From an uncultured Oscillibacter sp. (lineage in GTDB: Bacteria; Bacillota; Clostridia; Oscillospirales; Oscillospiraceae), in assembly GCA_905234565.1 (NCBI GenBank), contig CAJOHW010000011.1, positions 1-40,630 on the forward strand: a stretch of DNA of 40,630 nt, read 5' to 3'. Below the pieces are notes generated by a model. That model was not told where the DNA came from. It did no database searches and saw only the letters and a program-made list of their open reading frames with translations. Of this stretch, positions 7,847 through 14,813 are shown one piece after another (position 1 is the first letter of the stretch; every line of letters begins with the position of its first letter). Position numbers and translations under genes: made by a program.

Positions 7847-8306
7847 TCCATCCGCCTCCCCGATTGGCAGTTCTATGGTATCTTCTGCCTATTGTATAAC
7901 ACTTTTTCCCAAAATAAAAGAGATTTTTTCCTGTCCGCACAATTTTTTTTGCCAGCAGTCCCAGTTTTTTCAGGGGCAGGGCCGCCGTCTGGACAAAGGC
8001 CGCCGCGGTTTCCGCCCAGAAGTCCCATACCGGACGCAAGAGCCGGGAGACGCCGCAGAAGAACAGTACCCCGCCGCCTGCCGCCCCCAGCAGCACAAAG
8101 CCCCGCATCTCTCCGTCCGCAATCCGCAGCAGAAAGGCCAAACCAGCCAGGGCCAGGGAGACGCCGTAGAGGAAATCCAGCGCCGGGGACAGCCGGGGCA
8201 GCAGCCGCCGGAAGGGACGCACCAGATCGTAGAGAATCCCGGCGCACAGGCCAAAGAGGATGGATTGGAGAAACAGGACCAGCTGCCGGGTGATGACCAC
8301 GCCCAT
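7650..8306 (-). CDS. yabQ: spore cortex protein YabQ
   Basis: The N-terminal 110 residues are strongly hydrophobic, with about four to five membrane spans, and begin MGVVITRQLVLFLQSILFGL. This fits YabQ, a membrane protein needed for spore cortex formation in Bacillus. Residues 115-145 are basic (LKKLGLLAKKIVRTGKNLFYFGKK), as in known YabQ tails. From residue about 153 on, the frame simply overlaps divIC and its Gly/Arg-rich text looks like out-of-frame readthrough. A one-base shift near 7872 would bring a TAG into use, so either the native stop was lost or the base calls contain an indel. The start is two bases after the yabP stop, with no good RBS of its own, which suggests translational coupling. 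Confidence 0.8.
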   Translation of the reverse strand: MGVVITRQLVLFLQSILFGLCAGILYDLVRPFRRLLPRLSPALDFLYGVSLALAGLAFLLRIADGEMRGFVLLGAAGGGVLFFCGVSRLLRPVWDFWAETAAAFVQTAALPLKKLGLLAKKIVRTGKNLFYFGKKCYTIGRRYHRTANRGGGWIEDKGKTEPVRRNSQRRGGVGSAGGLRGPGTGPSRPGGIRQGRAGQLSDPGPAAGREKRVPHRGH

Positions 8307-8308
8307 AG

Positions 8309-8584
8309 TCAGCCGAAAATGCGGCTCAGGAATCCGCCCCGGTCCCGCCCGCTGTCGTCATAGGCGATGGAGTCGATCTGTCCGTCCACGTGGAGTTCCC
8401 CGCCGTCCAAGGACAGTTTGCCAATGTGCAGTTCCGTGCCGCTGACCACCAGGGTGCCCACGGTGGTGGACATGACAATGGCTCCCTCATCGAAGCGCTC
8501 CACGTCCTCCACGCCGGATACGGTCAGTTTCTCCCGCCCCACCAGTTCCAGCCGATGGGCGGCGGTGTTTGCCAGTTCATTCAT
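8309..8584 (-). CDS. yabP: sporulation protein YabP
   Basis: The 91-residue protein matches the YabP/YqfC family throughout: HRLELVGREKLTVSGVEDVERFDE, then VVSGTELHI and a closing beta-rich segment. In Bacillus, YabP is made in the mother cell under sigma-E and is needed for the spore coat/cortex stage. The ATG (8582-8584) follows GGGGGAGACGGAG. A sigma-E-like promoter lies directly upstream. It overlaps nothing and is followed two bases later by yabQ. Confidence 0.93.
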   Translation of the reverse strand: MNELANTAAHRLELVGREKLTVSGVEDVERFDEGAIVMSTTVGTLVVSGTELHIGKLSLDGGELHVDGQIDSIAYDDSGRDRGGFLSRIFG

Positions 8585-8606
8585 CTCCGTCTCCCCCTTC
8601 CCGCCG

Positions 8607-8636
8607 ATCTTATGCGGGAGGGGAACAGAATAGACG
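8607..8636 (-). promoter_or_regulatory. candidate sigma-E promoter of yabP-yabQ
   Basis: On the minus strand CGTCTATT (8629-8636), a 14-base spacer and CATAAGAT (8607-8614) resemble the mother-cell sigma-E consensus, whose -10 element is CATACAMT (six of eight positions agree) and whose -35 ends in TATT. The placement in the only sizeable gap of the cluster, right before yabP, agrees with the known sigma-E control of yabP in Bacillus. Confidence 0.5.
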
Positions 8637-8667
8637 CCAAATAAAGCCGGAGAGAATCCGCGTTCGC

Positions 8668-8922
8668 TTACGTTCTGCGCACTTCCACTTCCCGGTACAG
8701 GGCGGCGGCGTCCCCGGGGCGGACGTTCTCCGGCACCTGGGCCACTTCCACCGTCAGGGTCCGGAGACCTGAGCGCAGAGTGATCCGGTCCCCCTCCTTG
8801 ACAGCGTAGGACGCCCGGACGGGCTTTCCGTTGACCTCTACCAGGCCCTGGTCACAGGCCTCGTTGGCCACGGTCCGGCGTTTCACCAGACGGGAGACTT
8901 TCAGGAACTTGTCCAGCCGCAT
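8668..8922 (-). CDS. rqcP: S4-domain ribosome quality-control factor RqcP (YabO)
   Basis: The 84-residue protein is a bare S4 RNA-binding domain: MRLDKFLKVSRLVKRRTVANE, then GLVEVNGKPVRASYAVKEGD. RqcP binds the obstructed 50S subunit with peptidyl-tRNA and assists RqcH in adding alanine tails to stalled chains. Length and sequence pattern agree with Bacillus YabO, and the position before yabP is also conserved. The ATG (8920-8922) follows a GAGG motif located in the end of the hup gene, six bases away, so translation is coupled. Confidence 0.93.
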   Translation of the reverse strand: MRLDKFLKVSRLVKRRTVANEACDQGLVEVNGKPVRASYAVKEGDRITLRSGLRTLTVEVAQVPENVRPGDAAALYREVEVRRT

Positions 8923-8928
8923 AGGTCC

Positions 8929-9210
8929 TCAGCCCAGGCGGGACACGGCGTCTTTGAGGATCTTCCCCGGCTTGAACAGGGGCACCACAGAGGCGGGAAT
9001 CTCCATCTCCTCCTTGGTCCGGGGGTTGCGTCCCATGCGGGCGCTGCGCTTTTTCACCTCAAAGGATCCAAATCCCACCAGCTGGACCTTGTCCCCTTCC
9101 TGGAGGGCGGCGGTAATGGCATCCACCATGGCGGTGACAGCGGCCTCCGCGTCTTTCTTGGTCAGTTCCGCCGATTCGGCCACCGCGTTCACCAGTTCGT
9201 TTTTGTTCAT
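8929..9210 (-). CDS. hup: HU family nucleoid protein
   Basis: A 93-residue HU/HBsu protein. The N-terminal helices read [25 protein letters not shown]. The DNA-binding part has [21 protein letters not shown], the usual start of the beta arm. HU is a dimer that bends DNA and compacts the nucleoid. A strong AGGAGGA site precedes the ATG. In Bacillus the hbs gene is elsewhere; its placement between mazG and rqcP is common in Clostridia. Confidence 0.96.
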   Translation of the reverse strand: MNKNELVNAVAESAELTKKDAEAAVTAMVDAITAALQEGDKVQLVGFGSFEVKKRSARMGRNPRTKEEMEIPASVVPLFKPGKILKDAVSRLG

Positions 9211-9237
9211 CGGTCGTTCCTCCTGTATGTTCTGAAC

Positions 9238-10065
9238 TCAGAGCGTATCCTGTGTGTCTGTGTGTTTTTCCGCCGCTTTCGCCGCTTTCCAGAGGGACAC
9301 CAGCTCCGCCTCCGTGTAGGCGCTCAGGGGCTTGTCCGCCCCGGCTTCCACGGCCCGGAAGCGCCGGTCGAACTTGTCGCAGGAGCGGTGCAAGGCGTCC
9401 TCCGGGTCCACGCCGTTCATCTGGGCGATCTTCGCCGCCATAAACAGCACGTCCCCCAGTTCCTCCTGGACCCCGTGGGGGGTGTCCAGAGGCCCTCCGG
9501 CCTCCAGAGCCTCCCGCAGTTCCCGGACTTCCTCTTCCAGCTTGTCCAGGGCGTGGAGGGGGCTCTCCCAGTCAAACCCCGCCTTGGCGGTCTTTTTCTG
9601 GATCTTCTCCGCCCGCCACAGGGCGGGCAGGGTGTGGGGCACGGCCTCCACCGCGTCGGCTGTGGCGGCGTGGCCCTTTTCCTGGCGTTTCCGCGCCTCC
9701 CAGTTGGCCAGGGCCTCCTCCCCGCTGGACGCCTGGGCGTCCCCAAACACGTGGGGGTGGCGGAACAGGAGCTTCCGGGTGACGCCGTCCACCACGTCTC
9801 CCATGGTGAACCGGCCCCGCTCCGCCTCAATCTGGGCGTGAAACGCCGTTTGCAGCAGCACATCCCCCAGTTCCTCGCACAGATCCCCGGCGTCGTCCCG
9901 GTCCAGGGCGTCTAAGGCCTCATAGGTCTCTTCCAGGAAATTCCGGCGGATGGAGGCGTGGGTCTGGACCCGGTCCCAGGGGCAGCCCTCCGGGGATCGC
10001 AAAAGCCGCACCATCTCCAGGAAGTCCTCCCAGCCGTACCGATCCTTACAAGGGAAATGTACCAT
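9238..10065 (-). CDS. mazG: nucleoside triphosphate pyrophosphohydrolase MazG
   Basis: A 275-residue protein from ATG 10063-10065, with GGGGCGGAA before it; the longer upstream frame overlaps the next gene and has no support. Two all-alpha NTP-PPase repeats are visible. The first has the metal motif EETYEALDALD followed by EELGDVLLQ, and the second has EEEVRELREAL followed by EELGDVLFM. MazG cleaves aberrant or excess NTPs to NMP and pyrophosphate. In Bacillus the equivalent domain is the C-terminal half of YabN; here the methyltransferase half is absent. The position between yabM and rqcP is conserved. Confidence 0.94.
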   Translation of the reverse strand: MVHFPCKDRYGWEDFLEMVRLLRSPEGCPWDRVQTHASIRRNFLEETYEALDALDRDDAGDLCEELGDVLLQTAFHAQIEAERGRFTMGDVVDGVTRKLLFRHPHVFGDAQASSGEEALANWEARKRQEKGHAATADAVEAVPHTLPALWRAEKIQKKTAKAGFDWESPLHALDKLEEEVRELREALEAGGPLDTPHGVQEELGDVLFMAAKIAQMNGVDPEDALHRSCDKFDRRFRAVEAGADKPLSAYTEAELVSLWKAAKAAEKHTDTQDTL

Positions 10066-10091
10066 AATTCCGCCCCTTTTGCAAGTTTTTT

Positions 10092-11705
10092 TCATCTCAG
10101 ATGAAGAATTTGGATCAATGTCCGCCCGTGGGGGACAGCGCGCAGATCCTCCGCCCGCAAAATCCCCAGTGCCACGATCAAAACGCCGTAGACCACCACT
10201 CCGGCTCCGATACCCACCAAGGTCGCCAGGGCGTTCTGGCCGAAGCCCACGCTGCCGCCGCCGGACAGCACCCGGGCCGCCAGGCCGTAGACTGCCCAGG
10301 CCGCGCCGCCCATCAGGGCAGAGGCCAGGATGGGTTTGGCGAACAGGCGCAGATAGGGGGGCCGGGCGCATTTCCACACAAAGATCAGGTTCAGCACCAC
10401 GATCACGCTGTAACAACACAGCGTGGAGATGGGCGCCCCGTGGATGTTGATCTCCGGGATGCCCACCAGGATATAATTTAAGGTGATCTTGGTGACGCCT
10501 CCGGCGATGACCGTAAAGATGGGGATGATCTCCTTGCCGTAGGTCTGTAAAATGGCGTTGGTCAGGATCATCAAAAAGATCAGGATACAGGCAAAGCCCA
10601 GCACCCGCAGATGGGGCCCCGCCGCCAGGGCAGCCTCCGGCTGGGCCGGGAGAATCAGACGCATAATGGGCGTGGACAGCACCGACAGCCCCACCCCCGC
10701 CGGAAGGGAGAGAATCGTAATCACCCGGAAGGCGGAGGACACGATCCGGTTGACCTCCGCCGTATCCTTCCGGGCCAGGGCAGCGGAAGCGGCGGGCAGC
10801 AGGCTCATGGTGACGGGATAGGCAAAGGCCACCACCATGTTCACCATGTCCATGGCAAAGCCGTACTGTCCATTCAGAGCGGCGGCCTCCACCTCCCCCA
10901 GGCCCAGGCCGTTTTGCAGACGGCCCATGACGTTTTTCGTGTCAATGACGGAGATGATGCTCATGGCGGAGTTGCTGAGGGTAATGGGAATGCCGATGAG
11001 CAAAATCTGTTTCAGAATCTCCGTTCCGCTGTCCGGCACATCGGCGGACGGGGAGCGGTCCCGGCGGCGCAGAAGGTACTGGATCAAAAAGCACATGGAC
11101 AGCACGGTGCCTACGGTGACGCCCAGAATGGCTCCGGCGGCTCCGGCGTCCAGGCCCAGTCCCAAGCGGATGAGATACCAGGCACAGGGCAGACCCAGTC
11201 CCACCTTGCACATGGCCTCCAAAATCTGGGAGGCGGCGGTGGGGGTCATGTTCCCCTGGCCCTGGGTGTAGCCCCGCATACAGGCCAGCAGGCACACGCA
11301 GAATACCGCCGGGGACAGGGCCATAATGGGCAGACGGGCCATGGGGTTGTTCATAAACCGGGCCAGTCCCTGGGCCTGGGTGAACATAAAGACGGATCCC
11401 GCCACCCCCAGCACAAAGAACAGCCGCAGAGCCACCCGGAAGAGTTTCCGCTTCTGGTTTTCCCGGCCCTGGGCGTGGGCCTGGCTGGTCAGGCGGGAGA
11501 TGGCCAGAGGCAGGCCCGCCGTGGAGATGGTCAGAAGGACGTTATAGATATAGTAGGCAGTGTTGAAATAGGTCTTGCCCACTTCCCCCAGGATGTTGTT
11601 GAGAGGGATCTTGTAGGCCGCGCCGATGAGTTTCACCACGGCGGCGGCCCCCGCCAGGACCGCGGCCCCGCCTAAAAACGACTGCTGCTTTGCCTGTTTC
11701 GCCAT
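10092..11705 (-). CDS. yabM: polysaccharide flippase, YabM/SpoVB type
   Basis: The 537-residue protein begins at ATG 11703-11705 (MAKQAKQQSFL), behind GAGGAAAGG; 24 upstream codons are discounted. It has about 14 membrane spans and the opening GGAAVLAGAAAVVKLIGAAYKIPL, typical of the SpoVB/MurJ branch of MOP-superfamily exporters. Such proteins flip lipid-linked sugars or peptidoglycan precursors across the membrane; SpoVB acts in the spore cortex. The location directly before mazG matches yabM of Bacillus. Whether it acts in sporulation, capsule or peptidoglycan export cannot be told from sequence. Confidence 0.88.
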   Translation of the reverse strand: MAKQAKQQSFLGGAAVLAGAAAVVKLIGAAYKIPLNNILGEVGKTYFNTAYYIYNVLLTISTAGLPLAISRLTSQAHAQGRENQKRKLFRVALRLFFVLGVAGSVFMFTQAQGLARFMNNPMARLPIMALSPAVFCVCLLACMRGYTQGQGNMTPTAASQILEAMCKVGLGLPCAWYLIRLGLGLDAGAAGAILGVTVGTVLSMCFLIQYLLRRRDRSPSADVPDSGTEILKQILLIGIPITLSNSAMSIISVIDTKNVMGRLQNGLGLGEVEAAALNGQYGFAMDMVNMVVAFAYPVTMSLLPAASAALARKDTAEVNRIVSSAFRVITILSLPAGVGLSVLSTPIMRLILPAQPEAALAAGPHLRVLGFACILIFLMILTNAILQTYGKEIIPIFTVIAGGVTKITLNYILVGIPEINIHGAPISTLCCYSVIVVLNLIFVWKCARPPYLRLFAKPILASALMGGAAWAVYGLAARVLSGGGSVGFGQNALATLVGIGAGVVVYGVLIVALGILRAEDLRAVPHGRTLIQILHLR

Positions 11706-11727
11706 AAAACCGATACCCTTTCCTCGC

Positions 11728-11762
11728 TTTCTCACACTGAAACGCGGTTTCTGACACAGAAA
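11728..11762 (-). promoter_or_regulatory. pair of 15-bp palindromic direct repeats before yabM
   Basis: TTTCTCACACTGAAA (11728-11742) and TTTCTGACACAGAAA (11748-11762) are two similar near-palindromes whose starts lie exactly 20 bases apart, two helical turns. The second is a perfect 6-bp inverted repeat. They lie in the 98-base gap between the zinc-ribbon gene and yabM, 23 bases upstream of the start codon. This arrangement is that of a dimeric regulator's operator; the regulator is unknown. A leader hairpin is an alternative for the second copy. Confidence 0.4.
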
Positions 11763-11803
11763 CCTATGGCGCGGCACACTGTTTTATGCCGCCTGTGCCT
11801 ATC

Positions 11804-12196
11804 TTACAGTTTGCCGCCGCACTGACGGCAGTAGGCGTCGTCCTCCCCGGCCTCCGCCCCGCAGATGGGACAGGTCCGCATCCGGGCGGCGGTGCCCGAT
11901 TCCAGTTCCAGGGCGGCGATCTCCGCTTTTAAGGTGTCGATCTCCCGGAGTTTTTCCAGCAGTACCTCAGAATCGCTGGGCTGGCCGATGTGGGTGGCGT
12001 AGACCATCTCCCCCACCTGCCGCAGGGCGTCCCGGACCTGGCCCTCCCGCTCTAAAATCCGGCAGCGCAGTTTCGCGCCGCTGTACAGCGTGTCCGCCTT
12101 CTTCCCCGCCAGATACGCGGCGCTGGCGGCGGTGTCCCCCGCCCGGACGGCGGCTTCCCGCACGGCGTCCAGCAGGGAGTAAAACGTCTCATTCAT
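11804..12196 (-). CDS. zinc-ribbon protein of unknown function
   Basis: The 130-residue protein has an alpha-helical N-terminal part (about 1-100) rich in Ala, Glu and Lys, with heptad-like spacing in LLEKLREIDTLKAEIAALELE. A C-terminal zinc ribbon follows with CPICG and CRQCG pairs. Family members annotated as zinc-ribbon or DUF-type proteins are common in Clostridia, without a known role. The start codon overlaps the last codons of hemZ by eight bases, so the two are translated together. Confidence 0.7.
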   Translation of the reverse strand: MNETFYSLLDAVREAAVRAGDTAASAAYLAGKKADTLYSGAKLRCRILEREGQVRDALRQVGEMVYATHIGQPSDSEVLLEKLREIDTLKAEIAALELESGTAARMRTCPICGAEAGEDDAYCRQCGGKL

Positions 12197-13679
12197 GGTC
12201 CTGACCTCCTAATAGATACTTGGCGTAAAAGTCCTCCACGGCCTCTGCGGTCTCCGCTGTGGCAAGGCCCGGGCGCTGAAGATACTCCGCCGGGTATTTG
12301 GGGTTCACCAGACGCCGGATGTGCCGTCCCCCGGCGTCGGTCAACCGGGTGGATCCCCCGGCCCCAAAGGAAAAAATGCCGCACAGTTCCGACATCATGT
12401 AGATGTTGTACCGGCACTCCGTCTCGGGACGGCACCAGCCCGTGTTCTCAAAACTGCCGGAGGCGTACTTCTGGCGGTAGAGATAGTAGGGCGCGTATCC
12501 CCCCTGGCGCAGGGCGGGATAGGCAAGGTCCAGCATCTCCCCCACGGACGCCGCGTCGGGAATGGCTATCCCCTCCGTCAAAACCCGGCTCCCTTTTTTC
12601 AGGGACAGGGTGTGGACCGTCAGATTCTCCGGTCCAAAACTTAAGCACCGCTCCAAAGTCCGGGCAAAGCCCTCCGGCGTGTCCTCCGGAAGCCCCGCAA
12701 TCAAATCCATATTGACGCAGGGAAACGCCTTTGCCAGTTCCATGGCCCGCTCCACGTCCAAAGCGGTGTGGCGGCGTCCAATGGCCTGCAAAACCCGGTC
12801 CTCCATGGACTGGGGATTCACGGAGATCCGCGTCACCCCCCAGTCCCGCAGTACCGCCATGCGGTCCGCCGTGATGGTGTCCGGCCGCCCCGCCTCCACG
12901 GTGTACTCCTCACACGCCGACGTGTCGAAGGACTGGCGGAAGGCGTCCAGGACCTGCCGCAGCTGCTCCGCCCCCAGGGTAGTGGGGGTGCCGCCGCCCA
13001 TGTAAAAGGCCCGCACCCGCAGTCCCAGACGGCGGGCCAGGGCCCCGCCGGACTGGATCTCCCCCACCAGGGCCTCCACATAAGGGGACACCAGGGGAAA
13101 GCTCTTTTCCACCGACTGGCTCACAAAGGAGCAGTAGGCGCACCGGGTGGGACAGAAGGGAATGCCCACATACACCGCAATGTCCAGCGGTTCCAAATCC
13201 GCCTCCGCCCGGAGGGCGGCGGCCCCGGTCTCCGCCGCCAGCGCCGCCCGGGACGGCGTGACAAAATAGTCCCGTTCCAGCAGTTCCCGGGCCTGGGACG
13301 CGGTGCTCCCCCCTCGAAGGGCCCGGGCCGTCAGTTTATCCGGCCTGACGCCGCTGAGCATCCCCCAGGGCGGGGCCATCCCCACGGCCTGCCGTGCCGC
13401 CAAAAAGAAACCCCGTCCGATGAGGTGCCGCCGCCGTCCCTCCCGGGCGTAGGCGTTCCCCGTCAAGCGTTCTTCCTGACGGCTCTCCCCCCGGTTTCCC
13501 CGGTGGCACAGCTCCACGGTGACCTGACACCGATCCCCGTCCTCTTCCAGCGCCGCCACGGCCCAGGAGGGGTCCGTATCCTCAATGGGGCCGTACACTG
13601 GCAGTTCCCCGGGGAACAGGGTCAGCAGTTCCTGCTCCACCGTGTAGCGCTCGTTGTGGCCCCGCAGTTCCAGTTTCAT
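12189..13679 (-). CDS. hemZ: coproporphyrinogen dehydrogenase HemZ
   Basis: A 496-residue radical-SAM enzyme. The iron-sulfur cluster motif is CPTRCAYC (Cys176, Cys180, Cys183), followed by the SAM-binding GGGTPT. The PPWGMLSGVRPDKL segment before the barrel is characteristic of HemZ and is missing from HemN/HemW. The C-terminal part has the HemN-like YYLYRQKYASGSFENTGWC. HemZ is annotated as an oxygen-independent coproporphyrinogen dehydrogenase; in organisms without a full haem pathway its real reaction is uncertain, and no other haem gene is present here. The start overlaps the stop of the preceding hydrolase gene (ATGA). Confidence 0.93.
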   Translation of the reverse strand: MKLELRGHNERYTVEQELLTLFPGELPVYGPIEDTDPSWAVAALEEDGDRCQVTVELCHRGNRGESRQEERLTGNAYAREGRRRHLIGRGFFLAARQAVGMAPPWGMLSGVRPDKLTARALRGGSTASQARELLERDYFVTPSRAALAAETGAAALRAEADLEPLDIAVYVGIPFCPTRCAYCSFVSQSVEKSFPLVSPYVEALVGEIQSGGALARRLGLRVRAFYMGGGTPTTLGAEQLRQVLDAFRQSFDTSACEEYTVEAGRPDTITADRMAVLRDWGVTRISVNPQSMEDRVLQAIGRRHTALDVERAMELAKAFPCVNMDLIAGLPEDTPEGFARTLERCLSFGPENLTVHTLSLKKGSRVLTEGIAIPDAASVGEMLDLAYPALRQGGYAPYYLYRQKYASGSFENTGWCRPETECRYNIYMMSELCGIFSFGAGGSTRLTDAGGRHIRRLVNPKYPAEYLQRPGLATAETAEAVEDFYAKYLLGGQDHE

Positions 13680-14293
13680 GGGTACCCCGCCATCCCCCGG
13701 CGGAGCCAGGGATTTCTCCGCCGCTCTGCGTCCAGAGTGGAAGTCTCCTCATGGCCGGGCAGCACCAGCAGATCCCCCTCCAAGCGGCCCAGACGGCCCA
13801 GAGAGGACAGCATCTCGTCCATATCCCCTCCATAGAGGTCCGTCCGGCCGCAGTCCCCGGCAAAGAGGGTGTCGCCGCTGAACAGGGCATCTCCGCACAG
13901 AAGCGATACGGAGCCCTTGGAGTGCCCCGGCGTCTCCAAAACCCGCACGGTCAGATCCCCCACCTGCACCGTGTCCCCCTCCCCATAGGGAGTGGTTCCG
14001 GGAACCGGGGGAAACAGAGAGGCGGGAGCCCCGCCGGAGGAGGTGTCCGCCCGGTGGAGATACACGGGCAGGTCCCCCCAGCGGCTGCGGATCTCCCCAA
14101 TGCCGCCGGTGTGGTCATAGTGCCCGTGGGTGAGAAGCACCGCGCAGGGGACGTAGCCCAGGGACTGCACCGCGTCCGCAATGCGCCGCCCCTCCCCGCC
14201 GGGATCTACAAGGGCGCACAGTTTCCGCCCCTCGTCGCACAGCACATAGCAGTTGGTGCCGATGGGCCCCACCTGCATCATCTTAATCTCCAT
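13676..14293 (-). CDS. metallo-beta-lactamase-fold hydrolase, glyoxalase-II-like
   Basis: 205 residues with the full set of metal ligands of the superfamily: THGHYDHTGG, the GHSKGS histidine, the bridging Asp in SGDTLFAGD, and PGHEETST at the C-terminus. This pattern fits the short YcbL/GloB-like group, which hydrolyses thioesters such as S-lactoylglutathione or related compounds. The substrate in a glutathione-poor anaerobe is unknown. It is coupled to hemZ downstream by an ATGA overlap. Confidence 0.9.
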   Translation of the reverse strand: MEIKMMQVGPIGTNCYVLCDEGRKLCALVDPGGEGRRIADAVQSLGYVPCAVLLTHGHYDHTGGIGEIRSRWGDLPVYLHRADTSSGGAPASLFPPVPGTTPYGEGDTVQVGDLTVRVLETPGHSKGSVSLLCGDALFSGDTLFAGDCGRTDLYGGDMDEMLSSLGRLGRLEGDLLVLPGHEETSTLDAERRRNPWLRRGMAGYP

Positions 14294-14326
14294 GCCCGCC
14301 GCCTTTCCGCGTGTTCTGTCCAGTCG

Positions 14327-14773
14327 TTACAGCGCTTTATCCGTGTCAAAGAGAATCGTCACCGGGCCATGGTTGCGGGAGTCCACCTCCATGTCCGCGC
14401 CGAACTCCCCGTGCTGTACGTCAAAGCCCCGGTCCCGGCAGCGCCGGAGGAAACGCTCATAGAGGGGCAGGGCCGTCTCCGGTTTGGCGGCCCCGGAAAA
14501 CCCGGGACGGCGGGAGGAGGTGTCCGCGTACAGGGTGAACTGGGAGACCACCAGCAGGTTTCCCCCGGCCTGTTCCAGGTTCCGGTTCATCTTCCCGGCG
14601 TCGTCCTCAAAGATCCGCAGATTGCAGATCTTCTCCGCCAGACGGTCCGCCGTATCCTCCGTGTCCCCGGGACCGACGCCTAAAAGCACCAGAAGCCCCG
14701 TGCCGATCTCCCCGGAAACCCGGCCCTCTATCCACACCCGGGCGGAGGATACCCGCTCTACAACCGCTCGCAT
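14327..14773 (-). CDS. dtd: D-aminoacyl-tRNA deacylase
   Basis: A 148-residue DTD protein. The catalytic SQFTL motif lies in LLVVSQFTLYADTSSRRP, and the second signature is NHGPVT near residue 133, where most relatives have NDGPVT. DTD removes D-amino acids and glycine from mischarged tRNAs. In Bacillus, dtd follows relA, as it does here, and the pairing is widespread. The ATG lies 40 bases after relA. A glycyl/D-specific cross-subunit GP motif is intact. Confidence 0.95.
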   Translation of the reverse strand: MRAVVERVSSARVWIEGRVSGEIGTGLLVLLGVGPGDTEDTADRLAEKICNLRIFEDDAGKMNRNLEQAGGNLLVVSQFTLYADTSSRRPGFSGAAKPETALPLYERFLRRCRDRGFDVQHGEFGADMEVDSRNHGPVTILFDTDKAL

Positions 14774-14813
14774 ACAATACTCTCCTTACTTTCCCAGCTT
14801 TCCCGGCAGTCCC

